From Candidatus Colwellia aromaticivorans (lineage in GTDB: Bacteria > Pseudomonadota > Gammaproteobacteria > Enterobacterales > Alteromonadaceae), in assembly GCF_003333305.1 (NCBI RefSeq), contig NZ_QOLD01000048.1, positions 1 through 35,658 on the forward strand: a stretch of 35,658 nucleotides of DNA, written 5' to 3'. The position numbers were made by a program, and so were the translations under genes. Below the pieces are notes generated by a model that was given only the letters and a program-made list of their open reading frames with translations, was not told where the DNA came from and made no database searches. Positions 8,531 through 18,275 of this stretch are shown piece after piece. Position 1 is the stretch's first letter; each line of letters begins with the position of its first letter.

Positions 8531-8619
8531 TTGTTATTTAAGGGAAAACCCTTAACAAAAGAATCACCTTGATTATGAAGCTGATATTTTCTGAAATGAG
8601 CATCTTCAGTAGAGCGGGT

Positions 8620-8661
8620 ATAAATAAAAAATGGCTAAACACATTCAATGTTTAGCCATTT
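8620..8661 (-). terminator. Rho-independent terminator of uspE
   Basis: Perfect 13-bp arms AAATGGCTAAACA (8629-8641) and TGTTTAGCCATTT (8649-8661) enclose a 7-nt loop. On the minus strand the stem is followed by a T-rich run. It lies 23 bp past the uspE stop. Confidence 0.88.
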
Positions 8662-8684
8662 ATAAACAATTTATCTGTATTGAA

Positions 8685-9629
8685 TTAATCTGCCAATGGT
8701 GAAATGTAGCCGTCTGGTTTTAAGGCGAGTACATCACAATTAAGTTGATCAATAACATGCTCTGCTGTGTTGCCAATTAACGCCGCTGAAATCCCTGTTC
8801 TGCCTATCGTACCCAAAATAACTAGTTCAGCATCAAGTGTACTAGCAACTTGCTCTATTACCGTTTCTGGAAGACCTTCTTTGACATGAGTATTAACAAC
8901 ATTAATATCAAATTTATTAGCATGAGCAATCATAGCCTGCTCATGATGCTTAACCATGGTCTCGTTATACTCAGTTGTATTAAACTCAGGTATTTCAATC
9001 GCTATGTTAACGGGTGTACCCGGGAATGAATTAACCAGGTGAACATTAGCCTGAATTACTTGCGCTAGCTGTTTGGCTTCTTCTGTTATTTTTACATTGA
9101 GTGAATGATGCTCAGCTTCATCGCTACCTACATTGACCGCAGCGATAATATTCCCGTTACTTGGCCATTCATGTTCTTTTACTAACATTACAGGGCAGGG
9201 GCATTTGCGTAAAATGTGCCAATCAGTAGGCGTAAAAATGACTGATTTTAATTTGTCATGTTGATGAGTACCTTTAATGACAAGATTATAACCTTGCTTG
9301 ATTACTCGTTCGATTATGGCCTCAAAGGGACGATTGTGCCATACAACTTGGCAATCTATTTCTATATCAGGATTTAGCTCCTTGATATAATTTTCTAGCC
9401 AAAATTCTTTGTCCTTGATCACTGATTGACGCATGGCATCACGTTCATCAGTAGAAAGTATTGTGGTCATTTCATAAGAAAAATCAAAAATACTTAAAAA
9501 GGCAGTGATTTTTGTTTGGTTGGTACCGTTTTGGTTTATTTTAGAGGCTAAATCTATTGCTCTTTTTAAGGCTTTTTGCTCATTGGTTGTTGGATCGATG
9601 ACAACCAAAATATTTTGATAAGTTTCCAT
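8685..9629 (-). CDS. uspE: Universal stress protein E, tandem Usp domains
   Basis: A cytoplasmic protein of two Usp domains in tandem, about residues 3-150 and 160-310 (314 residues). Domain 1 opens YQNILVVIDPTTNEQKALKRA. Domain 2 carries the ATP-binding-type signature VILGTIGRTGISAALIGNTAEHVI. I chose ATG at 9629 (METYQNIL) since E. coli UspE starts in the same place (MAMYQN) and a GAG-rich ribosome site precedes it; a GTG four codons upstream is possible. An FNR-type box with a matched -10 lies upstream. It follows fnr as in Shewanella, which supports a role in oxygen-limited or stationary-phase stress. Confidence 0.93.
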   Translation of the reverse strand: METYQNILVVIDPTTNEQKALKRAIDLASKINQNGTNQTKITAFLSIFDFSYEMTTILSTDERDAMRQSVIKDKEFWLENYIKELNPDIEIDCQVVWHNRPFEAIIERVIKQGYNLVIKGTHQHDKLKSVIFTPTDWHILRKCPCPVMLVKEHEWPSNGNIIAAVNVGSDEAEHHSLNVKITEEAKQLAQVIQANVHLVNSFPGTPVNIAIEIPEFNTTEYNETMVKHHEQAMIAHANKFDINVVNTHVKEGLPETVIEQVASTLDAELVILGTIGRTGISAALIGNTAEHVIDQLNCDVLALKPDGYISPLAD

Positions 9630-9682
9630 GATAAATCTCACTCTGATGAAATTAAAAAATAGCTTGTATTAAGCTTAGTTAA

Positions 9683-9723
9683 TTTATAGCAAAAGTGTGA
9701 GATTAATGCTTGTTTTAAATCAA
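9683..9723 (-). promoter_or_regulatory. FNR box and -10 element of uspE
   Basis: On the minus strand, TTGATTTAAAACAA (9710-9723) differs from the TTGAT-N4-ATCAA consensus at one position. A TATAAA (9683-9688) lies with its centre 31 bp from the box centre. That is the geometry of class II FNR-activated promoters (box near -41.5). Expected start of transcription is near 9675, about 46 nt before the uspE ATG. Confidence 0.7.
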
Positions 9724-9800
9724 GTTGTTGGAAGTTTCAATTAGCTAACTTAATGAAAGCTATTATAAAGTTAGCTTAGGGTTGAGGCTAATTATATGGT

Positions 9801-10520
9801 CTAGTTAGAGGCGCAATCAATTAACTGATCAATATCTAAAATAGAGATAAGTTTTCCGTCAACTTTGATTAAGCCATTTTTATGAAAACGATTTAACAAA
9901 CGGCTAATGGTTTCAACAGTGAGTCCAATATAGTTGCCAATGTCACTACGGGTCATGGTTAGACGAAATTCTATTGAAGAGAAACCTCGAGCATAATATC
10001 GGTCACTCAAACTCACTAAGAATGTAGCGACACGTTGTTCAGCATTTTTTCTGTTAAGTAACGTAAGCATCTCTTGATCTGTTCTGATTTCATTACTCAT
10101 TAAACGTAACACTTGCTTTTTAAGCTTAGGCATTGTGTTAGATAATGTATCTAAACTATCGTAAGGAATTTCACAAACCATTGAAGTTTCAAGTGCTTGA
10201 GCAAAACTTTTATGCTCACTATCGGCAATAGCATCAAATCCTAATAAATCACCCGCTAGATGAAAGCCAGTAATTTGCTCTTCACCTTGCTCGTTGACTG
10301 TAAAGGTTTTAAATGTACCTGAACGAATGGCAAATAGACAATTTAGTTCTTGCCCATCAGCATATATTTTATCGCCTTTATGTATAGGTCGTTTGCGATC
10401 AATAATATCATCAAGCGTGTTCAGCTCTTCATCATTAAGCGTAAAAGGTAAGCAAAGTTCACTAATACTGCAACTTTGACATTTGATATGCTGTGCGCTA
10501 GGGCCACTATTATTCGACAT
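9801..10520 (-). CDS. fnr: FNR-family oxygen-sensing regulator (EtrA/Fnr)
   Basis: A 239-residue CRP/FNR-superfamily regulator that binds DNA as a dimer when its [4Fe-4S] cluster is intact without oxygen. Cluster ligands are visible as Cys14, Cys17 and Cys23 in the N-terminus plus Cys116 in the sensor domain. The cyclic-nucleotide-like barrel spans about 30-150. The C-terminal winged helix contains [20 protein letters not shown], whose recognition helix has the E..SR pattern that reads TTGAT half-sites. It lies between the TauE/SafE-like gene and uspE, as in Shewanella, where the orthologue is EtrA. A second, more divergent FNR lies at 18408. Confidence 0.95.
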   Translation of the reverse strand: MSNNSGPSAQHIKCQSCSISELCLPFTLNDEELNTLDDIIDRKRPIHKGDKIYADGQELNCLFAIRSGTFKTFTVNEQGEEQITGFHLAGDLLGFDAIADSEHKSFAQALETSMVCEIPYDSLDTLSNTMPKLKKQVLRLMSNEIRTDQEMLTLLNRKNAEQRVATFLVSLSDRYYARGFSSIEFRLTMTRSDIGNYIGLTVETISRLLNRFHKNGLIKVDGKLISILDIDQLIDCASN

Positions 10521-10586
10521 GTATTACTCAATTGTTTTAGAAGTAATTGATGTATTTACTCTAATTTTTAGGTCAAGACTATGGTA

Positions 10587-11333
10587 TTAGAACATTTGTT
10601 GATATGCAACAATAAAACTGTAAATACCGAAGGATATTAAGATAAAAGCCATCGTTTTTCGTAAAACTGGGTTGACTAGTCTATTTTTTATGCTACTGAA
10701 GCCTATTGACAAGGTCAATAGGGCGGGTAAAGTGCCTAAGCCAAAGAAAAACATGATACTAGCGCCATTAATTATACTGCTGCTTGCTAATGCCCAAGTC
10801 AGTGTTGAATAAACTAAACCACAGGGTAGCCAACCCCAGATTGCACCGAGACCAAGTGCTTTTAATGGGGTGTTCACTGGAATTACCCTGCTTGCTAGAG
10901 GAGAAATATATTGCCATAATTTCTTTCCTAGCGCTTCAATTCTATTGAGCCACATTAACCATTGGCCTAAGTATAAACCTAACAAAATAACAAATACAGC
11001 TGAAAATAATTTTAAACCAGCCAGCGGTAGGCCTATATTCTTCGCAGCAATAGAGCCTGTAAAACCAACAATGGCGCCGATAAAGCTGTAAGAGGCTATT
11101 CGTCCTAGGTTATAACAAAAAACTAACGTAAATTTGCTTGATTTTATTTGACTCTCATGTTGATAGCCGTTTTGATTACCCTGTTGATCATTAACGGGAA
11201 TTTGTTGATTAGTATCATATTTGTTACTTGGAATTGCAGAAGTCAGCATGGTGGTTATGCCACCACACATGGCAATACAGTGCCCTGAACCAAGCAATCC
11301 GATGATAAAAGCAGAAAAGAAATCTAAACTCAT
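10587..11333 (-). CDS. TauE/SafE-like membrane protein of the cbb3 assembly cluster
   Basis: A 248-residue inner-membrane protein with about six hydrophobic segments. It opens with FIIGLLGSGHCIAMCGGIT, the GHC-MCGG motif typical of the UreH/TauE/SafE-like branch that sits beside ccoS. A second motif WGWLPCGLVYSTL carries the conserved Pro-Cys. The Cys/His/Met-bearing helices fit metal (probably copper) handling for oxidase maturation, which is inference from context; no sulfite export is implied. Its start overlaps the end of ccoS by 4 bp, so the two are translationally coupled. A hydrophilic loop at about residues 30-65 is rich in Asn/Gln. Confidence 0.85.
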   Translation of the reverse strand: MSLDFFSAFIIGLLGSGHCIAMCGGITTMLTSAIPSNKYDTNQQIPVNDQQGNQNGYQHESQIKSSKFTLVFCYNLGRIASYSFIGAIVGFTGSIAAKNIGLPLAGLKLFSAVFVILLGLYLGQWLMWLNRIEALGKKLWQYISPLASRVIPVNTPLKALGLGAIWGWLPCGLVYSTLTWALASSSIINGASIMFFFGLGTLPALLTLSIGFSSIKNRLVNPVLRKTMAFILISFGIYSFIVAYQQMF

Positions 11334-11539
11334 TTATTTTGACTTTTTGACTTATCACTGGTAACAGTCAACTTATTATTTTTTTCTTCTTCATCAGATG
11401 CATTTTCGTCGAAGAGAATACTCATCCCTTGCTTTTCAAGATCATCAAACTGCTCTGTTTTTACCGCCCAGAAAAAAAGATAAATACCAATGGCTGTTAG
11501 GAGTACTGCAATTGGAATTAAAATGTAAATAATGCTCAT
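11330..11539 (-). CDS. ccoS: Cytochrome oxidase maturation protein CcoS
   Basis: A 69-residue protein with one N-terminal membrane segment (about 3-25) and the family segment FFWAVKTEQFDDLEKQGMSILFDE. CcoS is needed for insertion of cofactors into the cbb3 oxidase. It overlaps the next gene by 4 bp and follows ccoI by 40 bp, placing it in the ccoH-I-S cluster. The tail is charged and low in complexity. Confidence 0.93.
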   Translation of the reverse strand: MSIIYILIPIAVLLTAIGIYLFFWAVKTEQFDDLEKQGMSILFDENASDEEEKNNKLTVTSDKSKSQNK

Positions 11540-11579
11540 GAGCTTTAGCCCTAATGTTTTAAAAATAGTTTTAAGTAAA

Positions 11580-14069
11580 CTATTTTTTTAATAGACGTAG
11601 TGAATTGGTAATCACTAAAATTGAACTTGCCGACATGCCAATAACGGCCATATAGGGAGTAATAAATCCAGCGACGGCTAGCGGTAATACAATACCATTA
11701 TAGCCAAAAGCCCATAAATAATTTTGGAAAATAATACGACGAGTTTTGACCGCTATATAGTGTAATGTACTAATACTGCTAAGTTGGTTATTTAATAAAA
11801 TGACATCAGCGCCACTTTTGGCAATATCTGATCCACATCCCATCGCAATCGACACATGAGCTGCACCAAATACAGGTGAATCATTAACGCCATCGCCTAT
11901 CATTGCAACAGTGGCATTTTGTTCTTTTTGTAGGTTTTTGAGTTTAGTCATTTTATCGGTTGCACTCAAACCGCCATAACAATGAGGTATCGATAATGAT
12001 TTAGCGACTTTTTTACAAGCATTTTGACTATCACCGGATAACATCAATGTTTGATTGTTTTCATTTAACTTAGTCATTAATGCTTTGGCATCATCCCTTA
12101 TTTTATCTTTAAGGTAAAAAGCCCCTATAAGGGTGTTATCGTAAACTAGAACACAAGAAGCATTGATTAATTGCTCATCCTTTTTTTGAACACTCGTAAA
12201 GCTATCTAAGAGCCAACTAGGCTTGCCAATATGGAATTGTTTATTGTCTATTAAACCACTAACGCCTTTACCTGAATGCACTTTGACATTGATGGCATTC
12301 ATTTTGAAATTTCGATACTGATTAAAAGGTTTAGCGAGTGGGTGTTCAGAATGAGATTCTAATGCGGCAGCAATAGCTAATATATTTGTTTTGTTATAAG
12401 TATCATCTGTTAATAATACGTCTATTTTATCTATGGTAAAATCACTGGTAGTTAAGGTGCCTGTTTTATCAAAAGCAAAGGTGTTGATCTTGGGAATTGT
12501 TTCCATTACATGAGAAGACTTTATCATAATACCATCACGATTAAGACGAGTGGTAGCACACGTTAATGCGGTAGGTGTTGCTAAAGATAAGGCACAAGGG
12601 CAGGTGGCAACTAATACTGATAAGGTGATCCAAAATGCTTCTTCAGGTAAATGCTGTTGCCAATAAAGTGCTGTTCCAATAGCGGTCATTAAAATCACTG
12701 CAACAAAGTATTGCGCTACTTTATCGGAGAAGCGTGCTAATTTAGGTTTATGGGCTTGAGACTGTTCACTTAAACGAATAAGTTGACTTAAAAATGATTG
12801 ACTACTAGATTGTTTAACTTTTACCGTTAAATTGCCATCACCATTAATTGTGCCGGCAAATACATCGTCGTTAATGTTTTTGTTTAAGGGTAATTGCTCA
12901 CCAGATAACATTGCTTCATTTACTTGGCTGTTACCGTCAACAATTACACCATCAGCAGGAATAGTTTCACCGGGCTTTACTATTACTAAGTCACCTTTCA
13001 CTAATAGCTTAGCCGCCACTAATTCCTCTTTCTGTTCTATGTTTTCCTTATTCGTAACTCTAAACTCGAAACTGTCTTCATTGCTACTTAATTTCGTTGC
13101 CGTCATGGGCATTAATTTTAATAAATTCGCTGATACTTGTGCTGCATGAGAGCGAGCTCTAAACTCTAAAAATTTGCCAATGAGTAGTAAGAAGGTGAAC
13201 ATTGATACGGACTCAAAATACACTTCTCCTTGCTGCGTTACTGTTGCCCATGCGCTAGCACTAAATGCTAAAATGATGGCAATAGATACGGGTACATCCA
13301 TCGATAAACGCTTTAATTTAAGGGCGGTAATTGCCCCCATATAAAAGGGAAATGCACCGTAGGTAGCAATAGGAATGGCTAAAATAAAGCTCACCCAACG
13401 AAGATAAACAATGTTGTATTCAGCCATATCTGAAAAAGCACCAAAATATAAACCGACAGCAATCATCATAATTTGCATCATTAAAATGCCGCTGATGCCT
13501 AAACGTTTAATAAATCTTTTGCTGATTACTTTATTACGTTGCTCTAGTTCATTCGCTTTAAAGGGGAGAGCTTGATAGCCAATATGATCAATGGCATTAA
13601 GGATTTCACTAAGTTTAACTTGGTCATCTTGCCACTTTATTGTGGCTCGTTGAGTCGTCGCATTTACCGTGATTTGATCAATGCCTTTAAGTTTACTTAG
13701 TTGCATTTCAATTAACCAAGCACAGGCTGCACAACTGATACCTTCTACCGTTAATATCGCTTCTTTAGAATCTTTATCTTGGTAGATAAACTCATTTTGT
13801 AATACATCTTCATCAAGCAACTTATTCTTTTGCTGTTGAGCTGCTTTGAGTTGTGGAGGAATCAGGTCCGCACCCTTTTGAGCTGGCTCTGTTCTCACTT
13901 GATAATATTGAGTCAGGTTATTGTCAACGATGGTTTGGGCAACAGCCTGACAACCTATGCAACACATAGGTTGTTTTTTATTATTGATAGTGACACAAAG
14001 CTCTATGCCTAGAGGTACATTCTCATTACAATGAAAACAGCTTTGTGGTTTAGAAGATGTGCTTGACAT
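11580..14069 (-). CDS. ccoI: Copper-translocating P1B-type ATPase CcoI (FixI)
   Basis: An 829-residue ATP-driven copper exporter that delivers copper for assembly of the cbb3 oxidase. In order: an N-terminal Cys-rich segment (C11xxC14 and CCIGC at 36-40); a heavy-metal-associated domain with GISCAAC (110-116); eight predicted membrane helices; the actuator motif LSGEQLP (388-394); the transmembrane metal site CPC (490-492); the phosphorylation motif DKTGTLT (Asp534); the nucleotide-domain His-Pro (SEHPL, 574-578); and GDGVND (725-730). All residues needed for catalysis are present. The N-terminal Cys-rich domain plus HMA is typical of the FixI/CopA2 branch rather than detoxifying CopA. It follows ccoH by 51 bp. 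Confidence 0.96.
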   Translation of the reverse strand: MSSTSSKPQSCFHCNENVPLGIELCVTINNKKQPMCCIGCQAVAQTIVDNNLTQYYQVRTEPAQKGADLIPPQLKAAQQQKNKLLDEDVLQNEFIYQDKDSKEAILTVEGISCAACAWLIEMQLSKLKGIDQITVNATTQRATIKWQDDQVKLSEILNAIDHIGYQALPFKANELEQRNKVISKRFIKRLGISGILMMQIMMIAVGLYFGAFSDMAEYNIVYLRWVSFILAIPIATYGAFPFYMGAITALKLKRLSMDVPVSIAIILAFSASAWATVTQQGEVYFESVSMFTFLLLIGKFLEFRARSHAAQVSANLLKLMPMTATKLSSNEDSFEFRVTNKENIEQKEELVAAKLLVKGDLVIVKPGETIPADGVIVDGNSQVNEAMLSGEQLPLNKNINDDVFAGTINGDGNLTVKVKQSSSQSFLSQLIRLSEQSQAHKPKLARFSDKVAQYFVAVILMTAIGTALYWQQHLPEEAFWITLSVLVATCPCALSLATPTALTCATTRLNRDGIMIKSSHVMETIPKINTFAFDKTGTLTTSDFTIDKIDVLLTDDTYNKTNILAIAAALESHSEHPLAKPFNQYRNFKMNAINVKVHSGKGVSGLIDNKQFHIGKPSWLLDSFTSVQKKDEQLINASCVLVYDNTLIGAFYLKDKIRDDAKALMTKLNENNQTLMLSGDSQNACKKVAKSLSIPHCYGGLSATDKMTKLKNLQKEQNATVAMIGDGVNDSPVFGAAHVSIAMGCGSDIAKSGADVILLNNQLSSISTLHYIAVKTRRIIFQNYLWAFGYNGIVLPLAVAGFITPYMAVIGMSASSILVITNSLRLLKK

Positions 14070-14120
14070 GTAAATAAATTTTTAATTATCCGTTAATAAT
14101 ATATGCCGTATAAAGCTAAA

Positions 14121-14615
14121 TTATTGTGCTTTGATTGGATCTGGCACTATGTCAATAAAATCATTTTGCGGTAGACTAATGGTTTCTTGAATTTTCCAAT
14201 GATTTTGAAATGGCGTTAAGGTGATTTTCCACTTGCCTGAAACAGCATTGTCAAACTTGTGTCTGAAGTAACCATTACCGTCAGGTGTAAGTGCTAAGAA
14301 AAAATCTTTTTCTTCTTGTGTTGGATGATAAAAGTTAATGTTTATCAAAGGAAAAGATTTTTCAATACCTGTAGGTTTAACTACAAGTTCATTGTTCGAT
14401 AACTTCAATGCGAACCGCATGCCTAATTTTTGTGCTAGTTTTACTTTGGCTACTTGTAAGTTAATGGCTTTGCCTGTTTTATAATAATCACCTACAACAA
14501 GCGGGTCAGGGTTGGTATTGGCTATGATGTACGTTGTAATACCCGCTACGACGGCGGTAAAAGGGAGAATAAAAACTAACCAAGCCCAGGGCTCACGATA
14601 CCAAGATGTTTTCAT
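14121..14615 (-). CDS. ccoH: CcoH (FixH) cbb3 oxidase assembly protein
   Basis: A 164-residue protein with one N-terminal membrane helix (about 10-32) followed by a periplasmic domain. The WYREPWAWLVFILP opening and the DPLVVGDYYKTGKAINLQ segment after the helix are FixH hallmarks. FixH/CcoH contacts the oxidase and is needed for its stable assembly. A terminator separates it from ccoP upstream, so it probably starts its own transcript with ccoI, ccoS and the TauE-like gene. A TATAAT at 14655-14660 (minus strand) could be the -10, though no good -35 is visible. Confidence 0.9.
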   Translation of the reverse strand: MKTSWYREPWAWLVFILPFTAVVAGITTYIIANTNPDPLVVGDYYKTGKAINLQVAKVKLAQKLGMRFALKLSNNELVVKPTGIEKSFPLININFYHPTQEEKDFFLALTPDGNGYFRHKFDNAVSGKWKITLTPFQNHWKIQETISLPQNDFIDIVPDPIKAQ

Positions 14616-14703
14616 AGAGTTTAAACGTTGTTAAATTGTATAAATTTGGCGCTTATTATAGCGTTTATCACTATTTGGGGCTAGTTTTCTTTATCGAAAC
14701 AGG

Positions 14704-14743
14704 ATAATAAAAAACCCTAGTTAACAAAGAGTTAGCTAGGGTT
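14704..14743 (-). terminator. Terminator after ccoNOQP
   Basis: Arms AACCCTAGTTAAC (14713-14725) and GTTAGCTAGGGTT (14731-14743) pair over 13 bp with one mismatch (a G-U pair in one strand's RNA). A T-rich run follows on the minus strand. It lies 59 bp beyond ccoP and separates the structural oxidase genes from ccoH-I-S. A T-rich run on the other side makes it potentially bidirectional. Confidence 0.85.
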
Positions 14744-14801
14744 GGTTTTATTATTTGTAAATAAATATTACACTATGATTACTTACATTTTTTTCTTGGT
14801 T

Positions 14802-15773
14802 TTAATCTTGAGAAAGAGAATAGATATAAGCACTAATTACATGTACTTTTTCTTCACCAAGAATAGCTTTCCAAGGAGGCATTACACCGGCACGACCATT
14901 TCGAATAGATTCTTCAATAGCACGCTGTGAACCACCGTATAACCAAATGTTATCAGATAAATTTGGTGCACCCATTGGTGTGCCCATAGCTAAACTACCT
15001 TGACCGTCTGGGCCGTGACAACCAGCACATATTCCAAATTTAGCTTTACCTGCTGTGGCTAAATCTTCGTTTACAGAGCGACCACTTAAGCTAATAACAT
15101 AAGCTGCTACTTCTTTCACGCCTTGTTCGCCACCAATAGCAGCACCCCAAGCCATCATACCAACCGCTTTACGACCGTTCATGATAGACTCTTTAATTTG
15201 CTCTGGTGTGCCACCATATAACCAGTCTTTATCTGTTAGGTTAGGGAAGCCTGTAGTACCACGAGCATCAGATCCATGACATTGTGAACAGTTTTGAATA
15301 AATAGGCGTTGACCTACTTTCAATACTTCAGCATCTGTGGACAAATCTTCAATACTACGCGCTGCGTAAGCATCAAAAATCGGACCATATTTAGCATCAG
15401 CTTGTTCAATTTCACGGTCATATTGAACTAATACGCCAGAATCTTTTTTCAAATATTCTGCTGTTTTAGCTTTAGATTCAGCAATATTTAAAATACCTTG
15501 GTTAGAACTTTTCCAACCTAAAAGGCCAGTCCAGTTACCTAAGCCATAAAGTGCAATATAGCCAAATGCCCAAACGATGGTAAGTAAGAAGAACGTGCTC
15601 CACCATTTAGGTAGTGGATTGTTTAATTCTTCAATGCCGTCGAAAGTGTGTCCCATAGACTCACCCTCTTCAACGCCCGCAAAGTTCTTTAAGCACATAC
15701 GTAGTATTAAAAAACAACCTACGAGAGTGCCTAGGGAAAGAACCCAAACCCATATATTCCAGAAGTTAGACAT
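14802..15773 (-). CDS. ccoP: cbb3 oxidase dihaem cytochrome c subunit CcoP
   Basis: A 323-residue membrane-anchored cytochrome that takes electrons from soluble c-type cytochromes to CcoO/CcoN. Two N-terminal membrane helices (about 6-27 and 58-80) flank the conserved acidic loop with NNPLPKWW. Two c-haem sites follow, CSQCH (162-166) and CAGCH (249-253), each in a cytochrome c domain ending with a likely axial Met (MMAWG near 206, VMPPW near 298). The length is typical for Shewanella-like CcoP. It starts 2 bp after ccoQ and ends the operon. Confidence 0.97.
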   Translation of the reverse strand: MSNFWNIWVWVLSLGTLVGCFLILRMCLKNFAGVEEGESMGHTFDGIEELNNPLPKWWSTFFLLTIVWAFGYIALYGLGNWTGLLGWKSSNQGILNIAESKAKTAEYLKKDSGVLVQYDREIEQADAKYGPIFDAYAARSIEDLSTDAEVLKVGQRLFIQNCSQCHGSDARGTTGFPNLTDKDWLYGGTPEQIKESIMNGRKAVGMMAWGAAIGGEQGVKEVAAYVISLSGRSVNEDLATAGKAKFGICAGCHGPDGQGSLAMGTPMGAPNLSDNIWLYGGSQRAIEESIRNGRAGVMPPWKAILGEEKVHVISAYIYSLSQD

Positions 15774-15775
15774 AC

Positions 15776-15973
15776 TTATTTTCTCTCCTGCTTGCTATCT
15801 TTATCAAGATGGCTTTGCTTATTTTGTTTTGTTAGATCGTCTTCTTCAAAAATAGAATTTGCAACTTTATCAAATGAAGCTTTCCGTTTTTTTGAGTATG
15901 ACCAAACTACAATTATGACAAATAACGCCATTATAAGGAGGGCAACTAGCCCTCTTAATGTACCGTAATCCAT
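15776..15973 (-). CDS. ccoQ: cbb3 oxidase small subunit CcoQ
   Basis: A 65-residue protein with a single membrane helix (about 7-25) and a charged cytosolic tail. MDYGTLRGLVALLIMALFVI and the SYSKKRKASFDKVANSIFEEDD segment match CcoQ/FixQ, which stabilises the oxidase. It is packed between ccoO (7-bp gap) and ccoP (2-bp gap). Confidence 0.93.
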   Translation of the reverse strand: MDYGTLRGLVALLIMALFVIIVVWSYSKKRKASFDKVANSIFEEDDLTKQNKQSHLDKDSKQERK

Positions 15974-15980
15974 CAGGTAA

Positions 15981-16625
15981 CTACTTCAATGCATGCCCAA
16001 GTGATTGCAAATAAGCAACCAAGGCATCCATTTCAGTTTTACCTTTAACCGCATCAGTCGCGCCAGCAATTTCTTCATCGGAATAAAGTTTTATTGCATT
16101 ACCATTTTCATCTTTATGGCTGCGATTACGCGTTAACCAGTTAAAAGCTTTAAGTTTTTCACCTGTGAGCTCACCGTCTAATGTATTGGTATTTAACCAA
16201 TGATAAGAAGGCATGTTCGATTCAGGTACCACTGAACGAGGATCAGTTAAATGGGCAATATGCCAATCATCACTATAACGACCACCAACACGTGCCAAAT
16301 CTGGACCAGTACGTTTAGAGCCCCATAAAAATGGATGTTCCCAAACGTGTTCACCGGCAACACTATAATGACCGTAGCGTTCAGTTTCGGCTCTAAATGG
16401 GCGGATCATCTGGCTATGACAATTATTACAACCTTCACGAATGTATATATCACGGCCTTCCATTTGTAGCGCAGTGTAAGGCTTTAAATTATCAACAGGT
16501 GTTGTTGTCGCTTTTTGGAAAAACAACGGTGTAATTTCTACTAAGCCACCAATACTAATGGCTAAAATAGTAAATATTGCAAACAAGCCTATATTCTTTT
16601 CGACTTTTTCATGTGTATTTTTCAT
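15981..16625 (-). CDS. ccoO: cbb3 oxidase monohaem cytochrome c subunit CcoO
   Basis: A 214-residue subunit with one membrane anchor (about 12-30) and one c-type haem site CNNCH (66-70) inside the invariant [14 protein letters not shown]. Downstream blocks [24 protein letters not shown] and SNMPSYHWL are CcoO signatures; the Met of SNMPSY is the expected axial ligand. I chose ATG at 16625 because AAGGAG lies just upstream, overlapping the ccoN stop codon. A start 18 codons further upstream would run into the ccoN coding end without a ribosome site. Confidence 0.96.
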   Translation of the reverse strand: MKNTHEKVEKNIGLFAIFTILAISIGGLVEITPLFFQKATTTPVDNLKPYTALQMEGRDIYIREGCNNCHSQMIRPFRAETERYGHYSVAGEHVWEHPFLWGSKRTGPDLARVGGRYSDDWHIAHLTDPRSVVPESNMPSYHWLNTNTLDGELTGEKLKAFNWLTRNRSHKDENGNAIKLYSDEEIAGATDAVKGKTEMDALVAYLQSLGHALK

Positions 16626-16635
16626 GTCGATCTCC

Positions 16636-18063
16636 TTAGGCTTCTTCAGCTGCTTTAAGACTTCCGTCTTTAGCACCAATTGTTTTAAACATGTTGTAAG
16701 CCATTAATAAAAAGCCTGATACAACTAACACACCACCTAAGAAACGAATGAAATAGAATGGGTAAGAAGCGGTCAAACTCTCTACAAAGCTATAAGTTAA
16801 TGTTCCGTCTGTATTTACAGCACGCCACATTAAACCTTGCATTACACCTGAAATCCACATAGCGACGATATAAAGTACAATACCCGTTGTATGAATCCAA
16901 AAATGAATGTTGATTAAGCGAATGCTATACATACGACCTTGATTAAATAACACTGGAATTAAATGATACATAGCACCAATTGAAATCATTGCCACCCAAC
17001 CTAAAGCACCAGAATGAACATGTCCAACAGTCCAATCAGTGTAATGAGATAAAGCATTTACCGATTTAATTGCCATCATAGGGCCTTCAAAGGTAGACAT
17101 ACCATAGAAAGACAAAGAAACAATTAGGAAACGTAAAATTGGATCATGACGAAGCTTATGCCATGCGCCTGAAAGCGTCATAATACCGTTAATCATACCA
17201 CCCCATGAAGGAAGGAATAATACGATAGACATTACCATACCAACAGATTGAGCCCAATCAGGTAGCGCAGTGTAATGTAAGTGATGAGGACCAGCCCAAA
17301 TGTATAAAGAAACAAGTGCCCAAAAGTGAACAATAGATAAACGGTAAGAATAAACAGGACGTTCTGCTTGTTTAGGAACAAAGTAATACATCATCCCTAA
17401 GAAACCGGCGGTTAAAAGGAAACCAACGGCATTATGTCCGTACCACCACTGAATCATCGCATCAATAGCACCTGGGTATATTGAATATGATTTCATTGCA
17501 GAGATAGGAATAACCATTGAATTCACAAGATGCAATACAGCTACGGTGAGGATAAAACCACCAAAGAACCAGTTAGCTACATATATGTGCGAAGTTTTTC
17601 GTTTAACTATTGTACCGAAGAACACTATTGCATAACAAACCCAAACAATTGTAATCAATATATCGATTGGCCATTCTAGCTCAGCGTACTCTTTTGAAGA
17701 GGTATAACCTAAAGGTAAAGATATTGCAGCTGCTACAATAACTGCTTGCCAGCCCCAAAAGGTAAATGCAGCTAATTTGCCACCGAATAATCGGGCTTGA
17801 CAGGTTCGCTGTACTACATAGTATGAAGTAGCAAATAAAGCACTCGTACCAAAGGCAAAAATTACTGCATTGGTGTGAAGTGGTCGAAGACGAGAGTAGG
17901 TTAACCAAGGTGTATCAAAATTTAACGCAGGCCAAATTAATTGAGCCGCGATAAGCACACCTACGAGTGTACCAACGATCCCCCAGATTACAGTCATTAC
18001 AGTAAATTGACGTACAACATCGAAGTTGTAGTCTACTACTGCTGACGGATTACTTTGAGTCAT
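16636..18063 (-). CDS. ccoN: cbb3 oxidase catalytic subunit CcoN
   Basis: A 475-residue haem-copper oxidase core (C-family) that reduces oxygen to water at high affinity. About twelve membrane helices are predicted. Visible ligand motifs: [13 protein letters not shown] (low-spin haem His), [10 protein letters not shown] and AGPHHLHYT (CuB His residues), and [14 protein letters not shown] (haem b3 and low-spin haem His). The family segment FSYRL-like is [13 protein letters not shown]. It is the first gene of ccoNOQP, with an FNR box 213 bp ahead of the start, implying an untranslated leader of up to about 180 nt. The stop codon overlaps the ccoO ribosome site. Confidence 0.98.
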   Translation of the reverse strand: MTQSNPSAVVDYNFDVVRQFTVMTVIWGIVGTLVGVLIAAQLIWPALNFDTPWLTYSRLRPLHTNAVIFAFGTSALFATSYYVVQRTCQARLFGGKLAAFTFWGWQAVIVAAAISLPLGYTSSKEYAELEWPIDILITIVWVCYAIVFFGTIVKRKTSHIYVANWFFGGFILTVAVLHLVNSMVIPISAMKSYSIYPGAIDAMIQWWYGHNAVGFLLTAGFLGMMYYFVPKQAERPVYSYRLSIVHFWALVSLYIWAGPHHLHYTALPDWAQSVGMVMSIVLFLPSWGGMINGIMTLSGAWHKLRHDPILRFLIVSLSFYGMSTFEGPMMAIKSVNALSHYTDWTVGHVHSGALGWVAMISIGAMYHLIPVLFNQGRMYSIRLINIHFWIHTTGIVLYIVAMWISGVMQGLMWRAVNTDGTLTYSFVESLTASYPFYFIRFLGGVLVVSGFLLMAYNMFKTIGAKDGSLKAAEEA

Positions 18064-18275
18064 GTTATGGATTCCGCAGTGTTATTATTAATGAAAACAA
18101 TTATAAAGATGTTTTTTAAAAATCAGACACGTTAAAAACGTACAATCTTTAAACTATTTCTGTGTGTTCGCTAAAAAGCGATGATATATGTCACAAAATC
18201 GAGCTAAATATGCCATATACAAGGTAATTTTACCCTTTGAGCATGACAAAAATCAACAGCCGTCTGTGTTTAAAT

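Noticed and set aside
10521..10586. FNR box for autoregulation of fnr
   Set aside because: Only a TTGAT half-site-like sequence is present; the second half does not match.
12832..13149. Plus-strand ORF of 105 codons inside ccoI
   Set aside because: Antisense to a strongly conserved P-type ATPase region; composition is that of a shadow frame.
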